DNA of 64,000 nt from Epiperipatus broadwayi. Lineage: Eukaryota > Onychophora > Udeonychophora > Euonychophora > Peripatidae. The DNA lies in assembly GCA_028023455.1 (NCBI GenBank), contig JAQFVV010000318.1, forward strand, positions 968,992 to 1,032,991, given 5' to 3'. Each line of letters starts with the position of its first letter. The stretch's first letter is position 1. A program made the position numbers and the translations under genes. Positions 25,399-36,449 of the stretch are shown one piece after another. The notes under the pieces were generated by a model. It ran no database searches, was not told where the DNA came from, and was given only the letters and a program-made list of their open reading frames with translations.

Positions 25399-27275
25399 TG
25401 TAATGGAACGTATATGAGGCATTCCATTAAAATTAAAGAATGAAGAAAAACAAAATTATTCCAGTTATATTTAAATAAATTGTTTAAATGCCCTTCCAGC
25501 TAGCTATACATAAAACAAATCTAAAATCATGTAAAGCAATGAGACCTATCTTTATAATTTATTTTTAAGGTTGATGTGACTAACTAATCAAATATATATA
25601 TATAGAAACAATAGGACTTTTACTAAATTCAAATATACACATCTAACTATGTAAATTTATGTACCTCTAAATATATAAATGAATAATAATAGGTGTAAGT
25701 GACCTACAAACCAAATAATAAATGAAATATGAAATTATCTTTTATTATTTATAAATTCAATTAATTTCATAATAACTTTGGCATTAAAAGAAAATAAGAA
25801 TAATATAGTATCGCTCTTTTAAATAATTACAAAGGCATTATTTATAAAAACAAATAGTACATCCTTTATTTTATGTTATAGTTTAACTTTAAATAATATT
25901 GATGTTTTAAATATAAATACAAAGAATAACTATATGTATATACTTGTAATAAGTATACATAGATTAAATATATATAAAAACATATTTTTGCCTAACCATT
26001 ATAATATAAATATAACAATTCATATATAACTTCAACCTATAAATTACATTTTAAGATTTTTAAATTATTTAAGATAATTATCTGAACATCTGTTATACGT
26101 CTAATATTATTATAAAACAAGATGCTTAAATTGACCACTTATAAAACGTTGTATTTTATAATAAAAAAAAATAATAATAATAATAAATAAATAAATAAAA
26201 ATATATCAATCTCAAAAATATATTTATATATTACTCATACATATATAAAATTATTAAATACCTTTTTAAAGTTCATTTAGCTAATTTTCCTTTCCAAAAA
26301 GTTAATTTATTCCATGAGTTCTTTTATCCGTTTACTTTTGATTATTAGAATGCATTCTATTGAAAGGCGAAGAAATTATTATATTAAAGAAAATTGTTAA
26401 TCCTTAGATATATGCATATTTTATCCGTTTTAAAATTTCCTTCCTTTTTAAAAAATAAATAAACCAATTAAAATGTTAAATCCAGCATGTTAATTCCAAT
26501 TACTTCCAAATTATGATTAAATTGATGATTATACATTTAAGATAACTATATCTAGTTTCAACTCCAGACGCGACGAAATTTATACATTGAATTTTTTTAT
26601 TTAGTTGTTCCATTGAAAATTGCCTTGGAATAAATGAAAGTGATGATGCAGCCTCCTGGCTGCGATTCTTGATTAGCCTGCCATAATTTATGTATTTACC
26701 ATAAGATATATATATTATTTCAGTATTTTGAAGAATAGTAAATTTTATAGAAATAAAGTACAATAAAATCTTTATTTTTCAGTTGTTTGTTCTATATCTA
26801 TTCCAATAATAATATATAATAATAATGGCTTCCTTATTGTTGTTGCTGTTGTTCCATGCGCCAGCAGATGCTATTTTAAAACTCATGTTATATATGTTCT
26901 CTTTTTAAAACAATTAACATTAAAATAAAAATAAAATATCAAGTATATATATAAAAAATATTAAATTGAAAATTTGACATCTTTAAAAATATACATAAAT
27001 AATTATTTATTGCATTTAATAATCATTATAAATAAAATAATTTTTTTTTAATCTATAATTTATATGTCCTTATTTATTTCAATAATTAAATGTTTATAAC
27101 GATGTACTATCAATATATATAAATAAAATAATAACTTCAAATAATAACTATATTTAATAAACATAAAAGAAAAATTTAAATATTTCATATGTAAACATCA
27201 ACTTAAAGAGATTTTTTTTTTTTAATAACAAATGACAATTTAAAAAAATATAATATCGACTTATCGATATTTACA
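25399..27275 (-). repeat. LTR of element B (5' LTR in element orientation)
   Basis: 1877 bp, collinear and almost identical with 20744-22621. It carries the same 87-codon minus-strand frame at 26500-26763. As the 5' LTR it should contain the element's promoter; I cannot pick out a single convincing core promoter because TATA-like sequence is everywhere. Confidence 0.95.
26500..26763 (-). CDS. Small ORF (87 residues), second LTR copy
   Basis: Identical in protein to the frame at 21847-22110. The two DNA differences seen by eye (GCGACA/GCGACG and AAAGCG/AAAGTG on the plus strand) are silent. Function unknown and may be nil. Confidence 0.3.
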   Translation of the reverse strand: MYFISIKFTILQNTEIIYISYGKYINYGRLIKNRSQEAASSLSFIPRQFSMEQLNKKIQCINFVASGVETRYSYLKCIIINLIIIWK

Positions 27276-27283
27276 ATATATTT

Positions 27284-28017
27284 ATCCATTAAATTATTAA
27301 GATTTGCTATCGTAATATAAACTGAGCACTGATTACATATATATATATATATATGTGTGTGAGGAAGATGATAATCTGGACCAACTGATGAGTGCTAGTT
27401 CAGTACAAAATACGTCTATTGGTGATTATCTTTTCTACATGTGTGTGGTCATGTGTATCAGTAGTATGAGATAGTGTGGATAGTTAAAGGTTTCCTGAAA
27501 TCTGAGTTCAAATCCTCTATATTTACAATTAAGTTCCAGGTATAGGAAGGCCTACCTGTATTTCAAATCTTACACATTAAGTGTGCATTCTACCCATCCC
27601 TCTTCTATGTATTTAAATGGATACTGTCATATACATGAGGGGTCAGAGTGACTTGAGATCAACACGGGCATTACAACAATATTGGCATCAGCATGTGATT
27701 TGGGCATTCTATCATCAGATTTTCAATGGTATGGATGGCTGAAGAATAGAAGGTTGGAGTAGATTGAAGCCTGTCCATTAAAGTATAAAGATTTGCTATC
27801 TTAATATAAACTGAACACTGATTATAAATATTGTATGTGTGAGGGAGATGATAATCTGAACCAATTGATGACTTCTAGTTCAGCCCGAAATACGTATATT
27901 GGTGATTATTTATCTTTTCTATATGTATGTGGTCATGTGTATCAGTAATATGAGATAGTATGGATAGTTGAAGGTTTCTTGAAGTATGAGTTCAAATTCT
28001 CTATATTTATATATATA
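27284..28017. repeat. Tandem pair of SINE-like units
   Basis: Unit one is about 27284-27771 and unit two, truncated, about 27772-28017. Both contain AAGATTTGCTATCxTAATAT, GAxGATGATAATCTG and TTGGTGATTAT, then a tRNA-like block: a degenerate A box (GTxTGGATAGTTxAAGG) and about 20 bp later a B-box-like GAGTTCAAATCCTC or GAGTTCAAATTCTC. This fits a tRNA-derived SINE. The middle of unit one (27535-27770) has further GTATGGATGGCTGAAG-like pieces, so it may itself be compound. Confidence 0.5.
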
Positions 28018-30060
28018 TATATTTAAAGAAAAAATCATTGCATAAATTAATCTAACGGTAAAAATACTTTTTTGCCTCATTATATATTAGTTTACTTTGA
28101 AATTTTTTCTTAATAATTCTATGAATAGTTTTAAAAATAAATCATGTTTATAAATATATCCATTCATCAACTCATTTTACCAGTTCACATCATTATCCAA
28201 GGTTTTTTCTTTTGTATAGAACATAACACAGTATATTCAATATTGACGCAAGGCAAATTTTAATTACAGAAGGAATATTCAAGATGATTTATTTCCTAGC
28301 AGCAAACCAAATCAGCGAAGCTTGTGTTGACTAACTCTATTTCGATCTGTTTTTATTTTTTTTTTAAAAAAATTTTCTAGCCTTCAATTTATGATTTTAT
28401 TTTATCGGAATTTTAATTTATGTTATTTATATTTACTAACTTTTCTTTTATATAATACTGAATTTAATTTTCTGGATATTTATTTAAAAATTTAATTTAG
28501 TCGAGTGTATCCAATCTGGCTGGCTTATTTCATAACTATTCTCCAGCTATATAATGCATAAATTTTGTGCTTACGATAAATTTCAGCAAAGAGCACCGGA
28601 TTGATTTATATAATTTTGAATTTTTTCCTTTACTTTAAACAGTAAATATTTTTGATAATTTTTTATTCTTAATTGGTTTAGGAATTTCATTTCTGTTATT
28701 CTAATTAAATGATATTTTATTTAAGGTGTATTTTACTCCAATTTTTAAATCTATATTACTGCTAGTGTTTTATCATAGCAATTATTTTTTATTTTATTTT
28801 GGATTCTACAACCTAAGTTTTTTACGTTTTTTTTAGTACAACACAATGTAAATCTGGACAAAAGAACTTCCTGTTCTTGCTTCGCTGTCAGTCGATCCAC
28901 TAAATTTTTATTTATTCTCGCTGCTCTTTTTATAAATACTGACGCAAAGTATTTATTGATACATTTCAACATATCAATTGCTTTATTTTGAAATAAATAT
29001 TATATATATATAAAGGATATTAATATTAATAAGATATTTTTTTTCTAAATATGATATTAGAAATAAGGGTGCCCACACATGTTTAATAACCGCAAACTAT
29101 TTATTGATACTTCACTTTGAAATAAATATTATATGATATAAAATTAATTATATTCACATAAACAAATTATAGTTTTTTTCCAACAATATTTCATGATATT
29201 AAATATTAGATAATTATTTAATTAGGTAATATGATATTACATGTAAGTATGCACCCACATTTATTCATTACATATATTCAACATTTATAATTAAAAGGAA
29301 ATATAAATTGTTAGTTGACTTTGACTATTACACGCTGACTTTCATTTAAAAAAATCGAAACTTTAGTAACTGATTAAAATAAAAAATATTCCGGAAATTA
29401 AAAAAATATATAATAAAAATAGAAAGCCAAATGATAAAGATGCAAGAATATATTATAAACAATATTTATATTAACTGAAAAACAGAAAAAGAAATCGCTA
29501 GATTTACTGTAAAGAAGTGAAATATATTCAAATAAGCACACAATACATACGCACGCTGATAAATATTCGTCAGTTGTATGAAGTAAATATGTATATATTG
29601 TACCAGTATACATTACTCACACATACATATAATTAATATATGTATACATTATATTTTTATTTTTATTACATTTATGAAAATAAATATATTACATAGTAAA
29701 TTAGTATTTTTCATTCTTTAAAATGAAAAACCATTGTTAAAATACTAATTCATTAATAAAGACAATTGACAAGGTGATGATGACCTTCAAGTTCTCAAGC
29801 AATTTATCAAATTAAAGGGAATCAAATTAACTTAATGATTTAATATAGAATTGTAATGTCACAATATATAATATGATATGCTTTAGCAAGCTCATGCAAC
29901 AATAGATAGAAAAAATATATATATATATTTTTCAACAATTTAATAAGAAAGCTTATTAAAAGAAATTTTTAATATTTTTTAAAGAAGAGTAATTTTTAAA
30001 TTACTTAATTTGAATAGAATTTTTGTATTCTATAAAGATCGTTTTAGTTGGAGTTCTAAA
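28018..30060. other. Non-coding DNA, no gene recognised
   Basis: AT-rich, short open frames only. About 28975-29080 and 29110-29265 are diverged partial copies of each other (TTTGAAATAAATATTATAT, TATGATATTA, then GCCCACA or GCACCCACA). Confidence 0.4.
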
Positions 30061-30062
30061 TA

Positions 30063-31375
30063 CACCTGGGTCTCGTTTTATGTGGTAGATAGGTTGCTCA
30101 GAAAACACACACAAAAGAAATCGCACAAAAGTAGACTTAACTTACCTTGAAAAATGGGGGATATGTACTGTAATTTTCCAAAAATCGCATAAAAGCAAAG
30201 CAACAACATAAAATTACTTTAAAATTTGCATAAAAAAAAATACGAAAATAAAATATGACTAATAAAAAATTTCAAATTTGAAAAAAATTGATGCAAGACA
30301 AACATTTTTTACTTTTTTTATTAACTACAGTATTTAATTTTATTCAAAACAATATATTTTTATGCGTAATTTAAATTTTTTTATACATGTATGTTTTTTT
30401 TAATTATTATCGCTATTTGAGACATCAGATTCATCATGATGTGATGTGATGTGAGGTACTGTAGCTTCTCCTTAAATGAAGTCAAGAGGAAATACAACTA
30501 AAATGTTTTCCAATCGCTATTGATCTTTCCCATTTTGCTAAACAATCTAAAATTGAAATTTTTGTTTCCAAAGAAATTCATTTTCTTGGTGTTTTTTTTC
30601 TCTCCATTAGAGTAAACTAAAAGTTTAAAATAAAAATAAGAACTTAGACTTATAATAATAAAAAGACACCGACTCACCACTGTTAGGCAAAATTTAATTA
30701 AAACTAACAATTAAAAATTAAATTTTTATTTTTGTCTTTAATTTTTTAATTTTCAATTCCATTTAAAAATCAAATTTCATCATTTCACATTACCTCATTA
30801 CATAATTTTTAAATTGTTAATTACAATTAAAAATCAGATTTTAATTGTCAAATTTAATTGTGCCCACCAATTGTTACTCACCTTTTAAAAATAAACTTGC
30901 GGACACTAAATGATTAATTGATTATATACTTGTTTTATAAAAATCAAAAATAGAATGTGATTTAAAATGCAAAAACAACAACATACATCGTATAGGCATC
31001 TATAATGTTTGAACAGATTTACATTATAGTCTTGTAAAATTTAATGTGTGTATGTAAAATGGGAAAATTCTGATTTTAAGTGAATTATGAACTTCTTTAT
31101 TACATAAAATCTATTACAGTACTATTATAAAGTGCTGAAAATATTGAAATTATTAGATGGAAGTCAAACTCTGATAATGTGCTATTACTTTAAATATGAC
31201 ATGACTGTGCGAAATTTATAATATTTAAAGTAATAGTGCATTATCGGAGCTCAACTTTTTATCTAATAATTTTTATCGCATAAAAGAAAACCGCATACAA
31301 AGATATTAAGAAGAATCATGAATCGCATAACTTCAAAATCGCATTAAATAAATCCACATAAAATACACCTGGGTG
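30063..31375 (-). mobile_element. Deleted pogo/Tigger-like DNA transposon
   Basis: Terminal inverted repeats of about 25 bp: the left starts CACCTGGGTCTCGTTTTATG, and the right end read in reverse gives CACCCAGGTGTATTTTATG. TA flanks both ends (30061-30062, 31376-31377), as in the Tc1/mariner/pogo group. Repeated subterminal words such as ATCGCATAAAAG resemble the subterminal design of Tigger elements. At 30395-30470 the minus strand reads EATVPHITSHHDESDVS and then a stop, an acidic tail like the C-termini of pogo-type transposases. The rest of the transposase is absent, so this copy is dead. Confidence 0.6.
31148..31258. repeat. Inverted repeat nested in the pogo-like element
   Basis: ATTATTAGATxxAAGT to GCTATTACTTTAAAT pairs with ATTTAAAGTAATAGTGC to ATCTAATAAT; arms of about 47 bp around a short loop, with a handful of mismatches. 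It may be internal structure of the transposon or a small MITE inserted into it. Confidence 0.7.
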
Positions 31376-31377
31376 TA

Positions 31378-33039
31378 TAAAATCATTTTTTAAAAAAACA
31401 TTTTACAAAAACTTCAATTAAATTAATGAATTTTACAGTATAAAAAAAAACAAAAAGTGAATAGAACACCAATTTTATTGTAGGATATATAAAATGTGCT
31501 TGTCTAATCAAATATATATATATGTGAGTAACAACTTCCGACAAATGCCTTTAAAATTATATATAAGCTATATCTTCGAAATGGAATTATGATTGTTAAT
31601 AAAAGAACTGTGTATAAAAGAAGATGTTATCTATATGCAAGGAAGAAACTAAATGTCAACTTGAGATCTCATATTATATCCTTCAATGCATAACAACTAA
31701 GGAATTAAGAATTGTATCTTCTAAGGATTTTCATTCACAAATTCCAGGAATATCTAGGTCTATTGCATTAACTTTTATAACTACCATTTAATTTTTAAAA
31801 ATTATAATTGGTGAACATTAATCTCATTTTTTTTATCATTGGATTCATTTCATTAAAGAAATGAATAAGAAGAAAAGATTAATAATTTTAAATATTTTTT
31901 ATATATTTAATAAAAATTTAAATGTGGGATAAAAAATATTAACATGGGAAAGATATATAAATATAAAAGGGATAGAGTGAACTTAGAAGTAAGAAATTAA
32001 ATTATTCTTCAATTTACATATTTTTTTTATGACATGACACTACTTTGTTTGTACTAATTCAAATAGTCTAATAACCATTGTTTATTATAGTTGGATAAAT
32101 GATTAACATTGGTATGAAATATATTTATATATTTTTTTATTTTTTCTATTTAAGATCAATAATTATAGTATAGATGAAAACATTATGCACAAATAATTAG
32201 ATTATTATTTTATAATTATTATATAATAGTTTTAATATAGTAATTTTAATATATATATATATATATATACTTTATATAAGTTATAAAATCACGTAGTGTT
32301 ATAAATTAAAAAATATATGTACATGGGTAAATAGAATATATTTATATTTAAAATATAAGATAGTAGATATATAAATAAATCTTATATATTATAAAGTTTA
32401 TGTTATTTATTTGTTAAATAAATAATTATTATGTTTTATATTAAAGTAAATGAAGTCTTTAATTTATTTTATTTATTTATTTGATTTTATAAGATAAGAT
32501 CAAACATTTAATATATAATCTTTATTGATTATTATATTAACTTCATGAAACTCATTTTAAAGAGTTAGTGAGATTTATTATTATTACTCTAGTATATTCA
32601 TAGTAACCCCTGAAGAGAGTCAATTGTTAAATTTTCCTGAGTTTGAAATCTGAGCATAACGGTTAAATCAATTAAGGTGAAGATTAATTTGATGTGATTT
32701 AGATAAAATTTATATTAATAATAAATAATAAATTATTTATTTGGAACAGATATAGTTTTATATTAAAATTAAATCACATCATTCATGGCATCCTATATGA
32801 AGACCTTGAATCTGATTATAGTGAGATGCGACTGCCTTAACTTATCTCGTTGAGAGGGTGCGTACCATTACAAGATATATATATATATTCAAATAAAAAT
32901 GTAAATATTTTTTTTCGTTATATGTCGACCTGCAATTTGATAAAATTAATGAGTAATAACTTCCCCTTCAGATATCTTCCAAGAAGGAAAGATGGCTGAC
33001 CGAATACCTTTGACCTTTATTGAGCTATTTAAAGGCTGA
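31378..33039. other. Non-coding DNA downstream of the fucosyltransferase gene
   Basis: AT-rich with no gene seen. A (TA)n tract lies near 32252-32269. About 32692-32785 contains an imperfect hairpin (TGATGTGATTTA against TAAATCACATCA). Confidence 0.4.
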
Positions 33040-33045
33040 TTTATT
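33040..33045 (-). terminator. Polyadenylation signal of fucosyltransferase gene
   Basis: AATAAA on the minus strand, about 54 bp past the stop codon of the fucosyltransferase frame. It is well placed, although AATAAA is frequent in such AT-rich DNA. Confidence 0.5.
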
Positions 33046-33098
33046 TTTTACATAATGTTTACACAAAACAAATACAGAGACAATATATATATATATAT

Positions 33099-34088
33099 TT
33101 ACATTATTCCAATCCATTCAGGTAAAAAGTAGTCTTCATTTTTAGAATTATTAGCAAAATATGAATACTTTTTTTGCCAAGACTTGTAATACACCACTTC
33201 TCCTCCACTCAAATAAGCAGCCCACCATCCGAAAGTGCCAATAGTTATAATACTATGATTACACTGAGATAAAATAGCCAGATCAACAATCGCAATGTTG
33301 TTTTTCATTAAATAAATATCTTCTCCGCGAATATTTTTCTCACACCATTCATAATCGTTAGAACACACTATAAAAACACTTCCTGGATATTTTTCTCTAA
33401 AATAAGTCATTGCTTTACTTAAGTATTTATCGTCAATGCTTTTGAATCCAAATTCCACATTAATAGGATCTAATACATCACCTCTTCTGACATGTATAGA
33501 TATATATTGATTAATCTCTTGGATGCTATTACTGCGATTTAAAAGAGTTTTGATTTTTTCCTGTGCTTTATTTATTATATCATCTCCAAACTTAAATTGC
33601 GAACAAATTTGATTTTTGTATTCATTAAAATATTTCCAAGACTGCCAATAACCATCAAGAGAAATGTTGTAGAGAGGAAGATGCTTTATTTGGTCATCAA
33701 AACAAGCAATACCTTTTTGGAAAAAAACTTGAAAATTATAATCTGTAGACGCCTCGTGATAAACAGAAATTGAAAGATTAAAATATTGGAGGATTTTTGA
33801 GTCGTCCCGAATTACGGATGACAGATTATTTTTTTTAGCAATACCATATAAAGCTGCATATTGAAACATCAAATTACCTAAACCGGCGTCATAAAAATTG
33901 ACCGTGATAAAATGCCGTGGTTTCTCTTCCTCTAGTAACGATTCTAAAAGTGCGTATAAAGGTTTATTTAATTTGTATAATGACGGCTCTTTAAATGTGA
34001 AATATAAAAGAGCGACTGCTAGTAATGTAATCGATACTAACAAATTTGTAATCTTAAATCTATATATTAAAGTTAAGTAGTTTACCAT
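33099..34088 (-). CDS. Alpha-1,2-fucosyltransferase, GT11 family (329 residues)
   Basis: Transfers fucose from GDP-fucose to the 2-position of a terminal galactose on glycans, in the Golgi lumen. It has type II membrane layout: short cytoplasmic N-terminus, a single transmembrane anchor at about residues 14-31, a stem, then the catalytic domain from about residue 60. Family landmarks are GLGNLMFQYAA (69-79), HVRRGDV (199-205, the GDP-fucose-binding motif of alpha-1,2 and alpha-1,6 enzymes), DLAILSQCNHSI (269-280) and GTFGWWAAYLSGG (284-296). There are several N-glycosylation sequons (for example N104, N141, N184, N277). Length and an unbroken single exon match animal FUT1/FUT2-type genes. The start is supported by an A at -3 and G at +4, and by a TATA box upstream. 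Nothing is missing or broken. Acceptor specificity cannot be read from sequence, and relatives with other galactose-linked acceptors exist in invertebrates. Confidence 0.93.
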   Translation of the reverse strand: MVNYLTLIYRFKITNLLVSITLLAVALLYFTFKEPSLYKLNKPLYALLESLLEEEKPRHFITVNFYDAGLGNLMFQYAALYGIAKKNNLSSVIRDDSKILQYFNLSISVYHEASTDYNFQVFFQKGIACFDDQIKHLPLYNISLDGYWQSWKYFNEYKNQICSQFKFGDDIINKAQEKIKTLLNRSNSIQEINQYISIHVRRGDVLDPINVEFGFKSIDDKYLSKAMTYFREKYPGSVFIVCSNDYEWCEKNIRGEDIYLMKNNIAIVDLAILSQCNHSIITIGTFGWWAAYLSGGEVVYYKSWQKKYSYFANNSKNEDYFLPEWIGIM

Positions 34089-34160
34089 CTTTAATAATAA
34101 TTTTTAAAATATCTAAAACACGCTAAAAAATGGTTTAATTTTTTTTTTACTGTTAATTTT

Positions 34161-34168
34161 CTTTTATA
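34161..34168 (-). promoter_or_regulatory. TATA box of fucosyltransferase gene
   Basis: Minus-strand TATAAAAG about 73-80 bp before the start codon. It is a canonical core promoter match in a less simple-sequence context than the surrounding (TA)n, suggesting a short 5' untranslated region of roughly 45-50 nt. Confidence 0.55.
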
Positions 34169-36449
34169 GCAGCCTGAATTTTTTTTTTTTTTGCGGTTCG
34201 TAAACTTTTTTGTTTATTATTAATACTAAATAGTTTTAAAGCGTTGGATTATAAATAGAAATAGTATTTTTTTAAACATACCATGGTACTTGCTTAAGTT
34301 ATCCAGAATGATGTTTAATATAAAAAATGCGTTGAAATGCTAAGCTATGAAAGTTATTGCTACTCCTTTTTGTAATTCAATTCTATTTTAAACACTTGCA
34401 AAAACCTGTTAAATTCTTTGACTATATAATATAACTCAATTCTATTATAAACAATTGCAGAAACCTGCTTTACTGAAAATTTATATTTCTGAAGTGTTTG
34501 AATTGTGGGAAATTAACCTTAAAGCAAAAGTTGTTCATCACATCAATAAAATAAATAAATAGGTGCATATGTATGTGTATAGGTATGTACGTAAATAATA
34601 TATTACTGTGTGTATGAATGTATTATTACTATCGGATCCATAAAACAAAATTATTATCTATAATGTACTCATTAGCTCTTTTTACTTTAATATTGCATTA
34701 AAATTCCTATTTTGCTAATGCTTTACAACAATCTATGATTGATCTTTGTTTTTTTTTTATAGTATTAGTCTTGTTCATGTAATTCTTTTTTTTTTCTATT
34801 AATAGTATTATTTAAGATTTATTATTTTTTTAATAATTAGCATGATTTTAAAATCGGTATATTTTTGGAGGGTGTCATCTAACTAGATGCTAATTAAAGG
34901 TATTAACTCATTTTTCTTTCAATTAGAACCTACACAAGCAGTTTATGTCAACTTTTCATCATTGAGATTTAGCTCCCTATTCTGAGCATGTATTTTTTAA
35001 TTTTTTTGTATAACGTTTTAGTCAAGCTCAAGAGATTTTTATTTCAACTCTGAAAAAAAGATTTAAAATTTATTTTTATATTTCTTTGGCAATAATACTA
35101 TGTAAAATATATGATTTTGCACTTATCTTTTTAATTTTGTGTATAAGATTTTAGCCAGGTTCAAGAGATTTTTCAGATAGCTAAATAATAATTAACATTC
35201 AACAGTGAATAGTAAATGAATATTTAGCTTTTTTAAAACTGAAGAGTAAAACAAGATGGAAAACCTCAAACATTCATCATACAACGACTAGCAGAACTGT
35301 GAATTAATGTCTTCTGTTTCATTGTTTCTTTAGAATGAACTGAAGAAAAAACTTTTGCCCTGCAATGAACTACTTAAAAGTTGCTTTACATATGCACAGG
35401 CATATACAGTTACACATACATATGTAATTTTATATATAAAACAGTAATAACAATTCATAAGTCAAACTTGGAGAGCTATTTTAACAAACTTGTAAATAAT
35501 ACTCCCTTTTTCATATTAATGCAAATTTACCAGTTAGATGAAAGATAGCCATATGTGTATATATATCATGTTTGAGTGAAAAGGAAAAAGATTACTATTT
35601 ATAGCAATAATTTATATGGGGCTATTAAGGATTAGTATGAATCTTTATTCATAAAGCCTTATATATTTGGTGATTACTGGTAAACCATCCTTCATAGTTT
35701 TTGAATAAAGAGACAATATAGGATATATCATCAAATCTCACAGTAAAGATATAAATAAAATACATGACAATGATTAATCTAAATTTCCATAGACAGGTTC
35801 TAAAAGACAAATTTTTCATACCATATTAGAGTAATTTACCTAGATGGGTCCAATAAATTTTAATGGCAGCAAACCATTCTACAATTGAAAAAATAGCTGA
35901 AATTTTCACTATTCTAATTATGGAGAATATACAGTAATATTTTACAAAAAAAAATTGAAGGTCAAATCAGTCAAAGTTAGCGAAAATCAGTAAAACAAAC
36001 ACATAATATTACGTGTGACCTCTAGAAGGTAAAAAACAAATCATAAGACCAACTATTTATAAGGAAAGCAATATCAATGATTCCAAGCAAGAATGGAATG
36101 AATGTAGTGAAAGGGGTAATAGTCTTGTCATGTCAAAATCAAAGGTGGAACAGCCAATCATTAAATATGCATTTCCAGATACAACTAGAGCCTTGGAAAA
36201 CTGAACTAGACTTTATTGAGGTTTCCTTGAAATGAAGATTTCAAAAAGATAAAAGAATTATTGAACTTGGCATGGAGATATTAAGATATAAGTCTAATAT
36301 AGTTTTTGTTGATGAATGGGCAATGCCTTTTAATTGTAATCAAAAATATCCATTAATTCAAATAATAACAGAGGAATTTAACTCTAAAGCTTTCTCATAT
36401 ACTAGAAGTCAGTACCATTCATTGTTTGAAAAATTGTTTTAAAGATTTA
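34169..36449. other. Non-coding DNA upstream of the fucosyltransferase gene
   Basis: No gene recognised. AT-rich with long T runs near 34180 and 34750. The part after about 36000 may be the eroded 5' portion of the pol relic that follows, but I could not assign it. Confidence 0.4.

Larger units (their letters stand above)
20744..27275 (-). mobile_element. LTR element B (minus strand), young, gag-only
   Basis: Two LTRs (20744-22621 and 25399-27275) flank a 2.78 kb interior with one intact Gag-like gene and nothing resembling protease, reverse transcriptase or integrase. The primer-binding-like motif sits 1 bp inside the right-hand LTR on the minus strand; a purine-rich AGAGGGTAT touches the left-hand LTR at 22622-22630. 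ATATAT lies on both sides of the element (20738-20743 and 27276-27281), either a target duplication or the microsatellite it landed in. It must rely on enzymes from another element to move, and the near identity of its LTRs says it moved recently. Confidence 0.9.

Noticed and set aside
29580-29625. TATATATTGTACCAGT resembling the start of LTR A
   Set aside because: Similarity stops after about ten bases beyond the TA run; not a solo LTR.
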